Shown here: positions 34,873 through 42,125 of the stretch, piece after piece
How positions within the stretch are numbered: the first letter of the stretch is position 1
How the letters are laid out: every line of letters starts with the position of its first letter
Source of the DNA: Pedobacter miscanthi
GTDB lineage: Bacteria; Bacteroidota; Bacteroidia; Sphingobacteriales; Sphingobacteriaceae
NCBI RefSeq assembly: GCF_003315595.1
Contig: NZ_QNQU01000025.1
Coordinates: forward strand, 27,332 to 91,331
Length of the DNA: 64,000 bases
Direction of reading: 5' to 3'
The notes under the pieces: generated by a model
Seen by the model: the letters and a program-made list of their open reading frames with translations, nothing else
Database searches by the model: none
Told to the model about the DNA's origin: nothing
Made by a program: the position numbers and the translations under genes

Positions 34873-35928
34873 ATGACTGAAGTAGAAAAAAAGACCATGA
34901 GTACTGGCAAAAAAGCGGCAATAATTGTGGCGCTGGTTGTTATTTTAATTGCTGGTTACTTCGCACTTAACCTTTACAGGCTTTACTTTGCCCCTAATAT
35001 TACCGAAAACCAAAAATACCTATATATTAAAACCGGCAGTAGTTATGATGATTTGCTTGCGGAAATTAAAAAGAAAGACCTTGTAAAAAGCATTGGTACT
35101 TTTACAGCCGCGGCCGGAAAAATGAACCTGGCTACCAGTGTAAAACCAGGCCGTTACCGTTTAAAAAAAGGCATGACCAACCGTACCTTAATCAACCTGA
35201 TTAAAGCCGGAAACCAGGATCCTGTTAAATTGAAATTCCAGAATATCCGCAAAAAAGAAAATTTTGCTGCCTATCTGGCCAGTAACCTTGAAGCCGATTC
35301 GTTAAGCTTTATCAGCGTTCTGGATTCAACCCCGCTGATCAGCAAATACGGTTTTAACCAGGATAATGTTTATGCCATGTTTATTCCGAATACCTACGAA
35401 ATGTACTGGAATATCTCCCCTGCCGACTTTTTTGAACGCATGCACAAAGAATATGATAAATTCTGGAACGCCGACCGCAAACAAAAAGCAGCAAGTTTAA
35501 ACCTAACCCCTGCTCAGGTATACACATTGGCCTCAATTGTTGATGCGGAAGCACTTTATAATAAAGAAATGCCGGTTATAGCAGGTTTGTATTTAAACCG
35601 TTTGAATAAAGGAATTTTGTTGCAGGCTGATCCTACTGTGATTTTCGCAAACAACGATTTTACCGTTAAAAGGGTAACCGGAAAATTATTGCAGGTTCAA
35701 TCGCTTTACAATACCTATAAATATGCTGGTTTGCCTCCGGGACCGATTATGATGCCAAGTATTAATGCCATTGATGCCGTATTAAACCGCGACAAGAACA
35801 ATTACATTTATATGTGTGCCAAAGAGGATTTTTCGGGCTATCACAACTTTGCAGAAACAAAAGCAGAACATGAGGTCAATGCAAAAAAATACCGTGAGGC
35901 TTTAAACAAAAGAAATATCTTTAAATAA
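34873..35928 (+). CDS. mltG: Endolytic murein transglycosylase MltG
   Basis: A 351-residue YceG-like protein with one N-terminal transmembrane helix (about 15-34) and the MltG domain: YIKTGSSYDDLLAEIKKK (LysM-like part), RYRLKKGMTNRTLINLI, and the catalytic region LASIVDAEALYNKEMPVIAG, YLNRLNKGILLQADPTVIFA, YKYAGLPPGPI. The Glu in IVDAE aligns with the second acidic residue of the IVEKE motif of enterobacterial MltG. It cuts nascent glycan strands and sets their length. The stop overlaps the ATG of the next gene by one base. Confidence 0.94.
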   Translation: MTEVEKKTMSTGKKAAIIVALVVILIAGYFALNLYRLYFAPNITENQKYLYIKTGSSYDDLLAEIKKKDLVKSIGTFTAAAGKMNLATSVKPGRYRLKKGMTNRTLINLIKAGNQDPVKLKFQNIRKKENFAAYLASNLEADSLSFISVLDSTPLISKYGFNQDNVYAMFIPNTYEMYWNISPADFFERMHKEYDKFWNADRKQKAASLNLTPAQVYTLASIVDAEALYNKEMPVIAGLYLNRLNKGILLQADPTVIFANNDFTVKRVTGKLLQVQSLYNTYKYAGLPPGPIMMPSINAIDAVLNRDKNNYIYMCAKEDFSGYHNFAETKAEHEVNAKKYREALNKRNIFK

Positions 35929-36335
35929 TGTATAGCCACAGTACAAAAATCAGGGTGCGTTATGGCGAAACTGACCAGATGGGCTACATGTATTATGGCA
36001 ACTATGCGCAATACTACGAAGTGGGCCGCGTAGAGATGTTGCGCAGTTTAGGCATGAGCTACAGCTCAATGGAAGCTGACGGCATTATGATGCCTGTTTT
36101 AGAGCTCAAATGCAAATACATTAAACCAGCACTTTACGATCAGGAAATCACCGTTAAAACTATTATTAAAACTTTACCGGGCATCCGTATTTTTTTTGAA
36201 TACGAATTGTATAACGAAAGTGAAGAATTAATAAACATTGGGGCTACTACGCTTGTTTTTGTCGACATGAAGAAAAACAAACCCACTAACCCGCCCGAAA
36301 ACTTTATGAAAAAGTTATCAAAGTTTTTTAATTAA
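35928..36335 (+). CDS. Acyl-CoA thioesterase, 4HBT hotdog fold (YbgC-like)
   Basis: A single hotdog-fold thioesterase of 135 residues: RVRYGETDQMGYMYYGNYAQ carries the catalytic Asp of the 4-hydroxybenzoyl-CoA thioesterase type, followed by YYEVGRVEMLRSLGMSY and a beta-sheet core. It hydrolyses acyl-CoA thioesters of unknown chain length. Translation is coupled to mltG (TAATG overlap) and it precedes the BrkB gene by 8 bases. Confidence 0.9.
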   Translation: MYSHSTKIRVRYGETDQMGYMYYGNYAQYYEVGRVEMLRSLGMSYSSMEADGIMMPVLELKCKYIKPALYDQEITVKTIIKTLPGIRIFFEYELYNESEELINIGATTLVFVDMKKNKPTNPPENFMKKLSKFFN

Positions 36336-36343
36336 TAGCTAAA

Positions 36344-37333
36344 ATGGAATGGTTACACAGGCAATTACTTCATCTTAAGCTCTATTCTAGGTTTATAGAA
36401 TGGACTAAAGGCTGTATTTTGCCTGGTTTTAGCCCACTGCCATTATATACTGTAGCTACTTTTTTCTTTCGGGAAATTGGTAAAGATGCTTTGGTAAACA
36501 AGTCATCATCGCTGGCCTATAGTTTTATGCTGGCTATTTTCCCGGGAATTATCTTCCTTTTTACCCTGATTCCCTTTATCCCGATCAAAGGTTTCCAGGA
36601 TCAGCTTTTAAACCTGATCCAGCTGGTACTGCCTCACAATGCTTTTGATGCTTTTGAAACAACATTGAAAGACATTATTAAAAAGCAGAACACAGGTTTA
36701 TTATCTTTCGGTTTCTTATCGGCACTATTTTTTGCCACTAACGGGGTTAAAAACCTGATGAAAGCCTTTAACAAATCATCTTTAATTATTGAAACCAGGG
36801 GTTGGTTAAAACAGCGACTAATTGCGTTGATTTTAACCGTTATCATCTGTTTTTCGATTATTATCTGCATTAGTGCCATGGCCCTGGGCGAAATTTTGCT
36901 GATTAAAATTAACGATGAACTTCATTTAAAAGACAGCTTTCTTGTTTTTACGGTAAATTTTACCCGTTGGGCACTACTGGCAATTTTGTATTTCATTACC
37001 ATCTCCATTTTATACCGCTACGGACCATCGCATACCAAAAAGTGGCGCCTATTCAGTGCCGGCTCATGGCTGGCTACCATTTTAGCTTTTCTTACCATTT
37101 GGGGCTTTTCCTTTTACATCAACCATTTTGCATCATATAACAAGGTTTATGGTTCTATTGGTACCTTAATCGTGGTAATGATCTGGCTTTACCTCAATTC
37201 ATTAATTTTATTGATCGGTTTTGAGCTTAATGCCAGTGTAGATGTAAGTAAACGGAGTGTTAAAATTATCCGGCCTACCTTCAATTTATTCAAAAAAACA
37301 GACCCGATAGAAGAGAATATCAGAAAGAAATAG
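36344..37333 (+). CDS. YihY/BrkB family inner membrane protein
   Basis: A 329-residue polytopic protein with about six helices and the BrkB/YihY pattern: KDALVNKSSSLAYSFMLAIFPG, LLSFGFLSALFFATNGVKNLMKAFN and a C-terminal YGSIGTLIVVMIWLYLNSLI helix with NAS. Once annotated as ribonuclease BN, the family is now regarded as membrane proteins of unknown, possibly transport, function. Last gene of the PASTA-mltG-thioesterase operon. No clear terminator was identified before the tRNA. Confidence 0.9.
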   Translation: MEWLHRQLLHLKLYSRFIEWTKGCILPGFSPLPLYTVATFFFREIGKDALVNKSSSLAYSFMLAIFPGIIFLFTLIPFIPIKGFQDQLLNLIQLVLPHNAFDAFETTLKDIIKKQNTGLLSFGFLSALFFATNGVKNLMKAFNKSSLIIETRGWLKQRLIALILTVIICFSIIICISAMALGEILLIKINDELHLKDSFLVFTVNFTRWALLAILYFITISILYRYGPSHTKKWRLFSAGSWLATILAFLTIWGFSFYINHFASYNKVYGSIGTLIVVMIWLYLNSLILLIGFELNASVDVSKRSVKIIRPTFNLFKKTDPIEENIRKK

Positions 37334-37429
37334 TTTTTTTCTCCCTCATTGTTAAGGAATTATCAAGTTAATATAAAAAAAACGCATTCTGAGTTTGCAG
37401 ATTTAAGTGGAGTTCGTACTTTTGCCTCC

Positions 37430-37514
37430 GGAAAGCTGGCAGAGTGGTCGAATGCGGCAGTCTTGAAAACTGTTGACTGTAACAGGTCCGGGGGTTCGAA
37501 TCCCTCGCTTTCCG
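37430..37514 (+). tRNA. tRNA-Ser (UGA)
   Basis: The acceptor stem GGAAAGC pairs with GCTTTCC. The anticodon loop CTTGAAA gives anticodon TGA. A long variable arm (class II, as in tRNA-Ser) precedes the T arm GGGGGTTCGAATCCCTC. G at 37514 is the discriminator; CCA is not encoded. Confidence 0.97.
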
Positions 37515-37535
37515 CCGAGGCATCAAAACCTGGAT

Positions 37536-37568
37536 AAAGCCTGAAATCGCAAGATTTCAGGCTTTTTT
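37536..37568 (+). terminator. Intrinsic terminator after tRNA-Ser
   Basis: AAGCCTGAAATC, a GCAA loop, and GATTTCAGGCTT form a 12-bp perfect stem followed by a T-run. Confidence 0.92.
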
Positions 37569-37712
37569 GCTTCTGAAAATATTCTTTCTCTATTCTAGCG
37601 CAATCTCAGCGCTTCAACCTAGGCCGCATTGCCTGATTGAGTTTTAGAATAATTTCTTTGATAAAAGTCGTAAAAGCGCAATCATCTGCGACTGCGTTCC
37701 ACAGATTAAAAC

Positions 37713-37744
37713 TTTCGCTAATGTGAGCATTAACCCTATTTTTG
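37713..37744 (+). promoter_or_regulatory. Candidate promoter of the AlkD-like gene
   Basis: TTTC (37713-37716, one base off TTTG), a 20-base spacer, then exact TATTTTTG (37737-37744). It lies 60-80 bases before the likely start codon. The preceding 150 bases after the tRNA terminator show no gene. Confidence 0.5.
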
Positions 37745-37826
37745 TAAATTAGTTGAAAAAGAATAAAACGTTTTTGATATTTAAAGCTTGATTTTTAGTT
37801 TATTTTTAATGATAAAATGGAATGTT

Positions 37827-38468
37827 ATGAAATTTTCTTCAAAAGCAGAGAACATTTTGGGCCAGATCAATACCAAAACCAAGTTGGGAGACTTACGCAA
37901 GATTGCCAAGGATATCAAAAAGGATCATGAGCTGGCTGTGGAGTTATGGTCAACGGAGGAGTTTTTTCCTAGGCTATTGGCCATCCTGATTATGGACAAT
38001 AAACAGATCTCGCAAGATTTCATCAATGAGCTTGATAAGGATATGCAAACCCATCTCTTAGATGAACGAACTCAGCTAATGGATTGGTTTATGGCCAACC
38101 AACTTACGAAAGACAAGAAAACAATTACCTTGATTGAATCATGGAAAAATAGCAAATCTGCTCTTCAGAGACGGATATTCTGGTATTACCAGGCCCGGTT
38201 GAGGTGGATGGGACAAGCACCACCTTCAAACACACCAGAATTATTAGATAAAATAGAAGCTGACATTATCAAGGAAGAACCTGAAGTTCAATGGGCAATG
38301 AATTTCACAGCCGGGTGGATTGGAATTCATGATAAACAATACAGAAAACGCTGTATAGCCCTCGGAGAAAAAACAGGCCTCTACAAAGGTGAAATGGTAT
38401 CCAAAGGCTGTACGCCTGATTATTTGCCAGAGTTCATTACCATTGAAAGCGACAAGCGAAATTTATAA
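37827..38468 (+). CDS. DNA alkylation repair protein (AlkD-like)
   Basis: A 213-residue all-helical protein resembling AlkD HEAT-like DNA glycosylases: LGDLRKIAKDIKKDHELAVE, LWSTEEFFPRLLAILI, a helix with WFMANQL, SWKNSKSALQRRIFWYYQAR and EVQWAMNFTAGWIGI. AlkD excises N3/N7-alkylpurines without base flipping. The LAILI and W-rich helices fit, but catalytic Trp/Asp could not be assigned with certainty. In-frame ATGs also occur at 37788 and 37809; the one at 37827 lies nearest the conserved region. The next genes are a PNK-like kinase and a Thg1-like polymerase. Confidence 0.75.
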   Translation: MKFSSKAENILGQINTKTKLGDLRKIAKDIKKDHELAVELWSTEEFFPRLLAILIMDNKQISQDFINELDKDMQTHLLDERTQLMDWFMANQLTKDKKTITLIESWKNSKSALQRRIFWYYQARLRWMGQAPPSNTPELLDKIEADIIKEEPEVQWAMNFTAGWIGIHDKQYRKRCIALGEKTGLYKGEMVSKGCTPDYLPEFITIESDKRNL

Positions 38469-38667
38469 TCGAGCTAATTGTCTAATCTCTGCTTATAAAG
38501 CAAAACAAAGAAAATATCCTTTAAGTCTTCCGATTAACTCCCTCATCCCCGTCCACAAAAATGAAGCCCAACAAGAAAGAATACATTTCACATTCCGCAT
38601 GATACGAAAGGAAGAATTATTTTCAATTCTTCTATTTTTATTTCCACAAAACCGCATCTTTGAAAAT

Positions 38668-39114
38668 ATGCAAGCAATCATATTTTGTGGCATTCAGGCA
38701 ACGGGAAAAACTACTTTTTTTAAAGAAAAGTTTTTTAAAACTCATGTTCACATTTCCATGGATTTATTGAATACACGAAATAAAGAACTTAGATTTATCG
38801 AAACGTGTATCCTTACCTCCCAGCCTTTCGTGGTAGATAATACGAATCCTTCCCTAAAAGAAAGAGCAAAATATATCGCAATTGCAAAAGCAAATAAATT
38901 TAAAGTAACCGGATATTATTTTCAATCGAAATTATCTGATGCTATTGAAAGAAACAATCAACGTTGCGGGAAGGAAAAAATCCCGGAAATAGGCATAAGA
39001 GGAACCTTCAAAAAGCTAGATTTACCTTCCTACAGCGAGGGTTTCGACGAGTTGTATTATGTAACAACTGAGAATAACGAATTTACTATAAAACCATGGT
39101 CGGATGAAGTTTGA
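38668..39114 (+). CDS. Polynucleotide kinase-type P-loop kinase
   Basis: A 148-residue kinase domain of the PNKP/T4 Pnk class. Walker A is GIQATGKT (residues 8-15), then a lid-side substrate Asp in HISMDLLNT, the VVDNTNPSLKERAKYI motif (Asp57) that matches the DNTNP motif of PNKP kinase domains, and a C-terminal DAIERNNQR with FKKLDLPSYSEGFDE as in PNKP. It should phosphorylate a 5'-OH of RNA or DNA. No phosphatase domain is present. An upstream open extension (from 38389) is unlikely because it overlaps the previous gene. The 3' end overlaps the Thg1-like gene by 11 bases. A near-consensus CATCTTTG lies 6 bases before the ATG. Confidence 0.8.
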   Translation: MQAIIFCGIQATGKTTFFKEKFFKTHVHISMDLLNTRNKELRFIETCILTSQPFVVDNTNPSLKERAKYIAIAKANKFKVTGYYFQSKLSDAIERNNQRCGKEKIPEIGIRGTFKKLDLPSYSEGFDELYYVTTENNEFTIKPWSDEV

Positions 39115-39880
39115 TAATTTAGATGCTAAAATGAGGGTTTACGAAACTGCTCAGGATCGTTGTATTTTGCCTGAAATGTATATTGTTGCCAGAATTGATG
39201 GTCGTGGCTTTACCAAACTTACCAAAGAAGTGCATCAGTTTGAAGCGCCATTTGATGAAAAATTTCGGGATTTAATGGTCGAAACGGTAAAACACCTGAT
39301 GAACTGTGGTTTCAATGTTATATATGGTTACACGCAAAGTGATGAAATATCATTGTTATTTCATCCCAACGAACAAACTTTTGGAAGAAAAACCAGAAAA
39401 TACATTTCTATTCTTGCCGGCGAAGCCAGTGCTAAATTCTCATCACTTTTAGGGAGTGCAGGTGCGTTTGATTGCCGTATTTCTGAACTTCCGAACAGGA
39501 ATTTAGTAGAAGATTATTTTAGATGGCGGAATGAAGATGCACACAGAAATGCATTAAATGCGCATTGCTATTGGCGATTAAGGCAGGATAATTATACGGT
39601 AAAAGAAGCAACGTCAAAAATTGAAGGTATCAGCATTGCTGCAAAAAATGAACTGCTATTCCAATATGGTATCAATTTCAATAACCTTCCTTCATGGCAA
39701 AAAAGAGGAATAGGCTTTTATTGGAAAAATATAAAAAAAGAGGGTTTTAATCCAATAGCAAAAGAAGTTGTGCAGGTAGATAAACGAAGTTTGTATAATG
39801 ATTTTGAATTGCCTATGCGGGAGGAATACTCCAAATTTATACATCATCTACTGGAGAAACATCAAGCAAAAACGTTATAA
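39104..39880 (+). CDS. Thg1-like protein (3'-5' RNA polymerase family)
   Basis: A 258-residue member of the tRNA-His guanylyltransferase superfamily. The palm-domain metal ligands are in ARIDGRGFTKLT (Asp32) and YTQSDEISLLF (Asp80-Glu81). The middle has GEASAKFSSLLGS and a FDCRISELPN strand, then EDYFRWRNEDAHRNALNAH as in Thg1. Thg1 adds G to the tRNA-His 5' end; bacterial Thg1-like proteins instead repair 5'-truncated tRNAs by template-directed 3'-5' addition. The overlap with a 5'-kinase gene points to an RNA end-repair role. It is far longer than a palm domain alone, so it includes the usual C-terminal region. Confidence 0.9.
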   Translation: MKFDNLDAKMRVYETAQDRCILPEMYIVARIDGRGFTKLTKEVHQFEAPFDEKFRDLMVETVKHLMNCGFNVIYGYTQSDEISLLFHPNEQTFGRKTRKYISILAGEASAKFSSLLGSAGAFDCRISELPNRNLVEDYFRWRNEDAHRNALNAHCYWRLRQDNYTVKEATSKIEGISIAAKNELLFQYGINFNNLPSWQKRGIGFYWKNIKKEGFNPIAKEVVQVDKRSLYNDFELPMREEYSKFIHHLLEKHQAKTL

Positions 39881-39882
39881 AA

Positions 39883-40575
39883 TCAACAGATAAGCTTGTA
39901 ACCCACTCCCCTTAAACTGATGATCTGGATTCCGGTTTCACCTTTTAAAAGCTTGCGCAGGTGTGCCATAAAAACATCCATACTACGACCATTGTAAAAA
40001 CTATCTTCACCCCATATTTTAATCAAAGCAGCTTCGCGTTCCAAAATGTTGTTGCGGTTTTTCAGCAATAATTCAAGCAAGATGGTTTCTTTATAAGAAA
40101 GTGAATATTCGGCTACAGAAGTTTTTAACTTTTGGGCAAGTGGATCCAGTTCACAATTTCCGAACTGATATTTTTGGGTTAAATCATTATCTTCCTTTTG
40201 CGTATGGCCAAATCTTTTCAAGAGCGATTCCATACGCACCAGCAGTTCATCTATACTAAAAGGTTTTTTGAGGTAATCGTTACCACCACTTTTAAATCCC
40301 ATCACCACATCTTCGGTTAAGGCTTTTGCGCTTAAAAATATGATAGGAATATCAGGATCTGATTTCCTGATTTCGGCAGCCAAAGTGTAACCGTCTTTCT
40401 GCGGCATCATGATATCGAGTACACATATATCAGGCTTTTGTTCCTGAAACAGCTTCAAGGCCAGTGCTCCATCCAAAGCCAGTTTTACATCGTAACCACT
40501 GCTGGTTAAACCATCAAGCACAATTCTTGCTAAAAAAGGCTCATCTTCGGCATATAAAACCTTAGTTTTCTTCAT
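39883..40575 (-). CDS. OmpR-family response regulator
   Basis: A 230-residue regulator: receiver domain at 1-120 with acidic pocket AEDEP, phosphoacceptor Asp54 in CVLDIMMPQKDG, Lys in DYLKKPF, and a C-terminal winged helix (about 132-228) with ILEREAALIKIWGEDSFYNGRSMDVFMAHLRKLL split over that stretch. The gene overlaps the 3' end of its kinase by 14 bases. A divergent outer-membrane barrel gene is its probable target. It ends 2 bases from the Thg1-like stop. Confidence 0.93.
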   Translation of the reverse strand: MKKTKVLYAEDEPFLARIVLDGLTSSGYDVKLALDGALALKLFQEQKPDICVLDIMMPQKDGYTLAAEIRKSDPDIPIIFLSAKALTEDVVMGFKSGGNDYLKKPFSIDELLVRMESLLKRFGHTQKEDNDLTQKYQFGNCELDPLAQKLKTSVAEYSLSYKETILLELLLKNRNNILEREAALIKIWGEDSFYNGRSMDVFMAHLRKLLKGETGIQIISLRGVGYKLIC

Positions 40576-42016
40576 ACAATGGCAAAATAATCATAAAATT
40601 ACTTCCTTTTCCGGGTTTACTGTGCAGATCAGCCCGTCCCCCGTGTAACTCCACAACCTGTTTTACATAGTGAAGCCCCAGGCCGGATCCTTTCACATTG
40701 TGTATATTATCCTGGTTAAAAATCCTGAAGAAACGTTCAAAAACCTGTTGCTGATAAATTTCGTTAATCCCCGGTCCATTATCTTTAAAACTGATCGTTA
40801 ATTTATGATCAGCAACGCTACACGAAACCTCGATTTTAGATTGAGAAGGCGAATATTTCAGCGCATTATCGATCAGGTTATAACATACATTCGAGATATG
40901 CATCGCATCACCTTTGATGAAGTAAGGTTCATCCGATTGCAGGAGTATAAGTGCTGTATTTTTTTCGCGCACCTGGACCTCCATGGCAAATATTACCTGT
41001 TGTAATACCGGTTGTATATCGAAAAGGCTAAACTGCAATTTTGCTTTACCCAGATCCATTTGCTCCTGTTTGAGCACCTTTTCAATCATGGCCTGTAATC
41101 GCTGCAATTCGTGACGGCTGATGTTGAGATAATTCTCCAATTTTTCGGGCTGATCAATTAAATGGTACTTTTTAATCGATTCGAGCGCTACCGAGATGGT
41201 TGAGATTGGGGTTTGCAGTTCGTGGGTCATGTTACTGGTAAAACTCATCCTTGCCTGTGCATATAATTCCTGGTTTTTCATCAGCCTGATGAGCAGGTAA
41301 AAGGCTGCCGCGGTAAGTAACAGCATCAGGAACGACGAAATGAGGTAGTACCGCATCTGAAAGATAATCAGCCAGGTGATAGCAGGAACCACCAGTTGAT
41401 ATCTGTTCTGAAACTTAAGGTTGTAGGTATATTTTCCGCTGGTAAAAGACGCAAAAGTTTTGGTTGGTAACTTTCCCTTTATCAATCTTCCGTCCGAATA
41501 ATCGTAAAGTGCATAATTTCGGTTAAGGCGTATGCCAAGCTGATCGAGCCTGTGGTTTACCAGACTATCCATTACCTTTAAATCATGTTGATCTGCCAGC
41601 GAAACTTCGCGTTGCGATTTTCCGTCGGTAATGGTGCTGGATTTATAACCGGTTTTCTTTTTAGCATCGTTAAGGAACGACATTTTCATTTCCACCACCG
41701 AGCTGTCGTTCGTGATTCCATAGTGGAACTGGCTCCTCAGGTTATCAACTTTGAGTTCATCAAAGGCCTGCCTAAGCGCCAACCACTCCTGTGAAAGAAA
41801 AAATTGCTGAAAACGAATACTTTTTTCGTGCCCATGGGCAATGCTCTGGTAGGTTATCCGCTTAGAAGCATCACTTACAATGGATTCGAGTTCTACTATA
41901 ACCGATTTTTTTTGTGCCAGATACAGCTGTCTGATCCATGCGCACTGTAAACACAGACTGATGATCAGCGTGATCACCGCTAAGGGGAAAACATATCTCG
42001 ACCTAAGCCATTTCAT
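40562..42016 (-). CDS. Sensor histidine kinase
   Basis: A 484-residue membrane kinase with two transmembrane helices (about 12-30 and 218-240) around a periplasmic sensing region without a recognised fold. HisKA follows with the phosphoacceptor His in MTHELQTPISTIS (about residue 265), then HATPase_c with NLIDNALKYSP (N box), DNGPGI, and GSGLGLHYVKQ. No HAMP or PAS is apparent. Partner of the overlapping OmpR-type regulator. The signal is unknown; the divergent TonB-type barrel gene suggests a nutrient or envelope cue. Confidence 0.92.
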   Translation of the reverse strand: MKWLRSRYVFPLAVITLIISLCLQCAWIRQLYLAQKKSVIVELESIVSDASKRITYQSIAHGHEKSIRFQQFFLSQEWLALRQAFDELKVDNLRSQFHYGITNDSSVVEMKMSFLNDAKKKTGYKSSTITDGKSQREVSLADQHDLKVMDSLVNHRLDQLGIRLNRNYALYDYSDGRLIKGKLPTKTFASFTSGKYTYNLKFQNRYQLVVPAITWLIIFQMRYYLISSFLMLLLTAAAFYLLIRLMKNQELYAQARMSFTSNMTHELQTPISTISVALESIKKYHLIDQPEKLENYLNISRHELQRLQAMIEKVLKQEQMDLGKAKLQFSLFDIQPVLQQVIFAMEVQVREKNTALILLQSDEPYFIKGDAMHISNVCYNLIDNALKYSPSQSKIEVSCSVADHKLTISFKDNGPGINEIYQQQVFERFFRIFNQDNIHNVKGSGLGLHYVKQVVELHGGRADLHSKPGKGSNFMIILPLYEEN

Positions 42017-42091
42017 TCCCCTAAAATGAGCAAATCATTTTATCAATGGAAGCATGAGCTGAAGATTTAACCTTATTTAACCGAGATTAAC

Positions 42092-42121
42092 TTTGCTTTA
42101 CAAGGCCGACAATTAGTTTTG
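42092..42121 (+). promoter_or_regulatory. Promoter of the outer-membrane barrel gene, probably leaderless
   Basis: TTTG (42092-42095), an 18-base spacer and TAGTTTTG (42114-42121) match the Bacteroidota consensus exactly. The expected start of transcription falls within a base or two of ATG 42126. Confidence 0.7.
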
Positions 42122-42125
42122 AAAC

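Noticed and set aside
37349..37537. 62-codon plus-strand open frame
   Set aside because: It runs across tRNA-Ser and is a by-product of it.
38389..38667. N-terminal extension of the PNK-type kinase
   Set aside because: It overlaps the AlkD-like gene by 80 bases and shows no conserved sequence; the P-loop begins right after ATG 38668.
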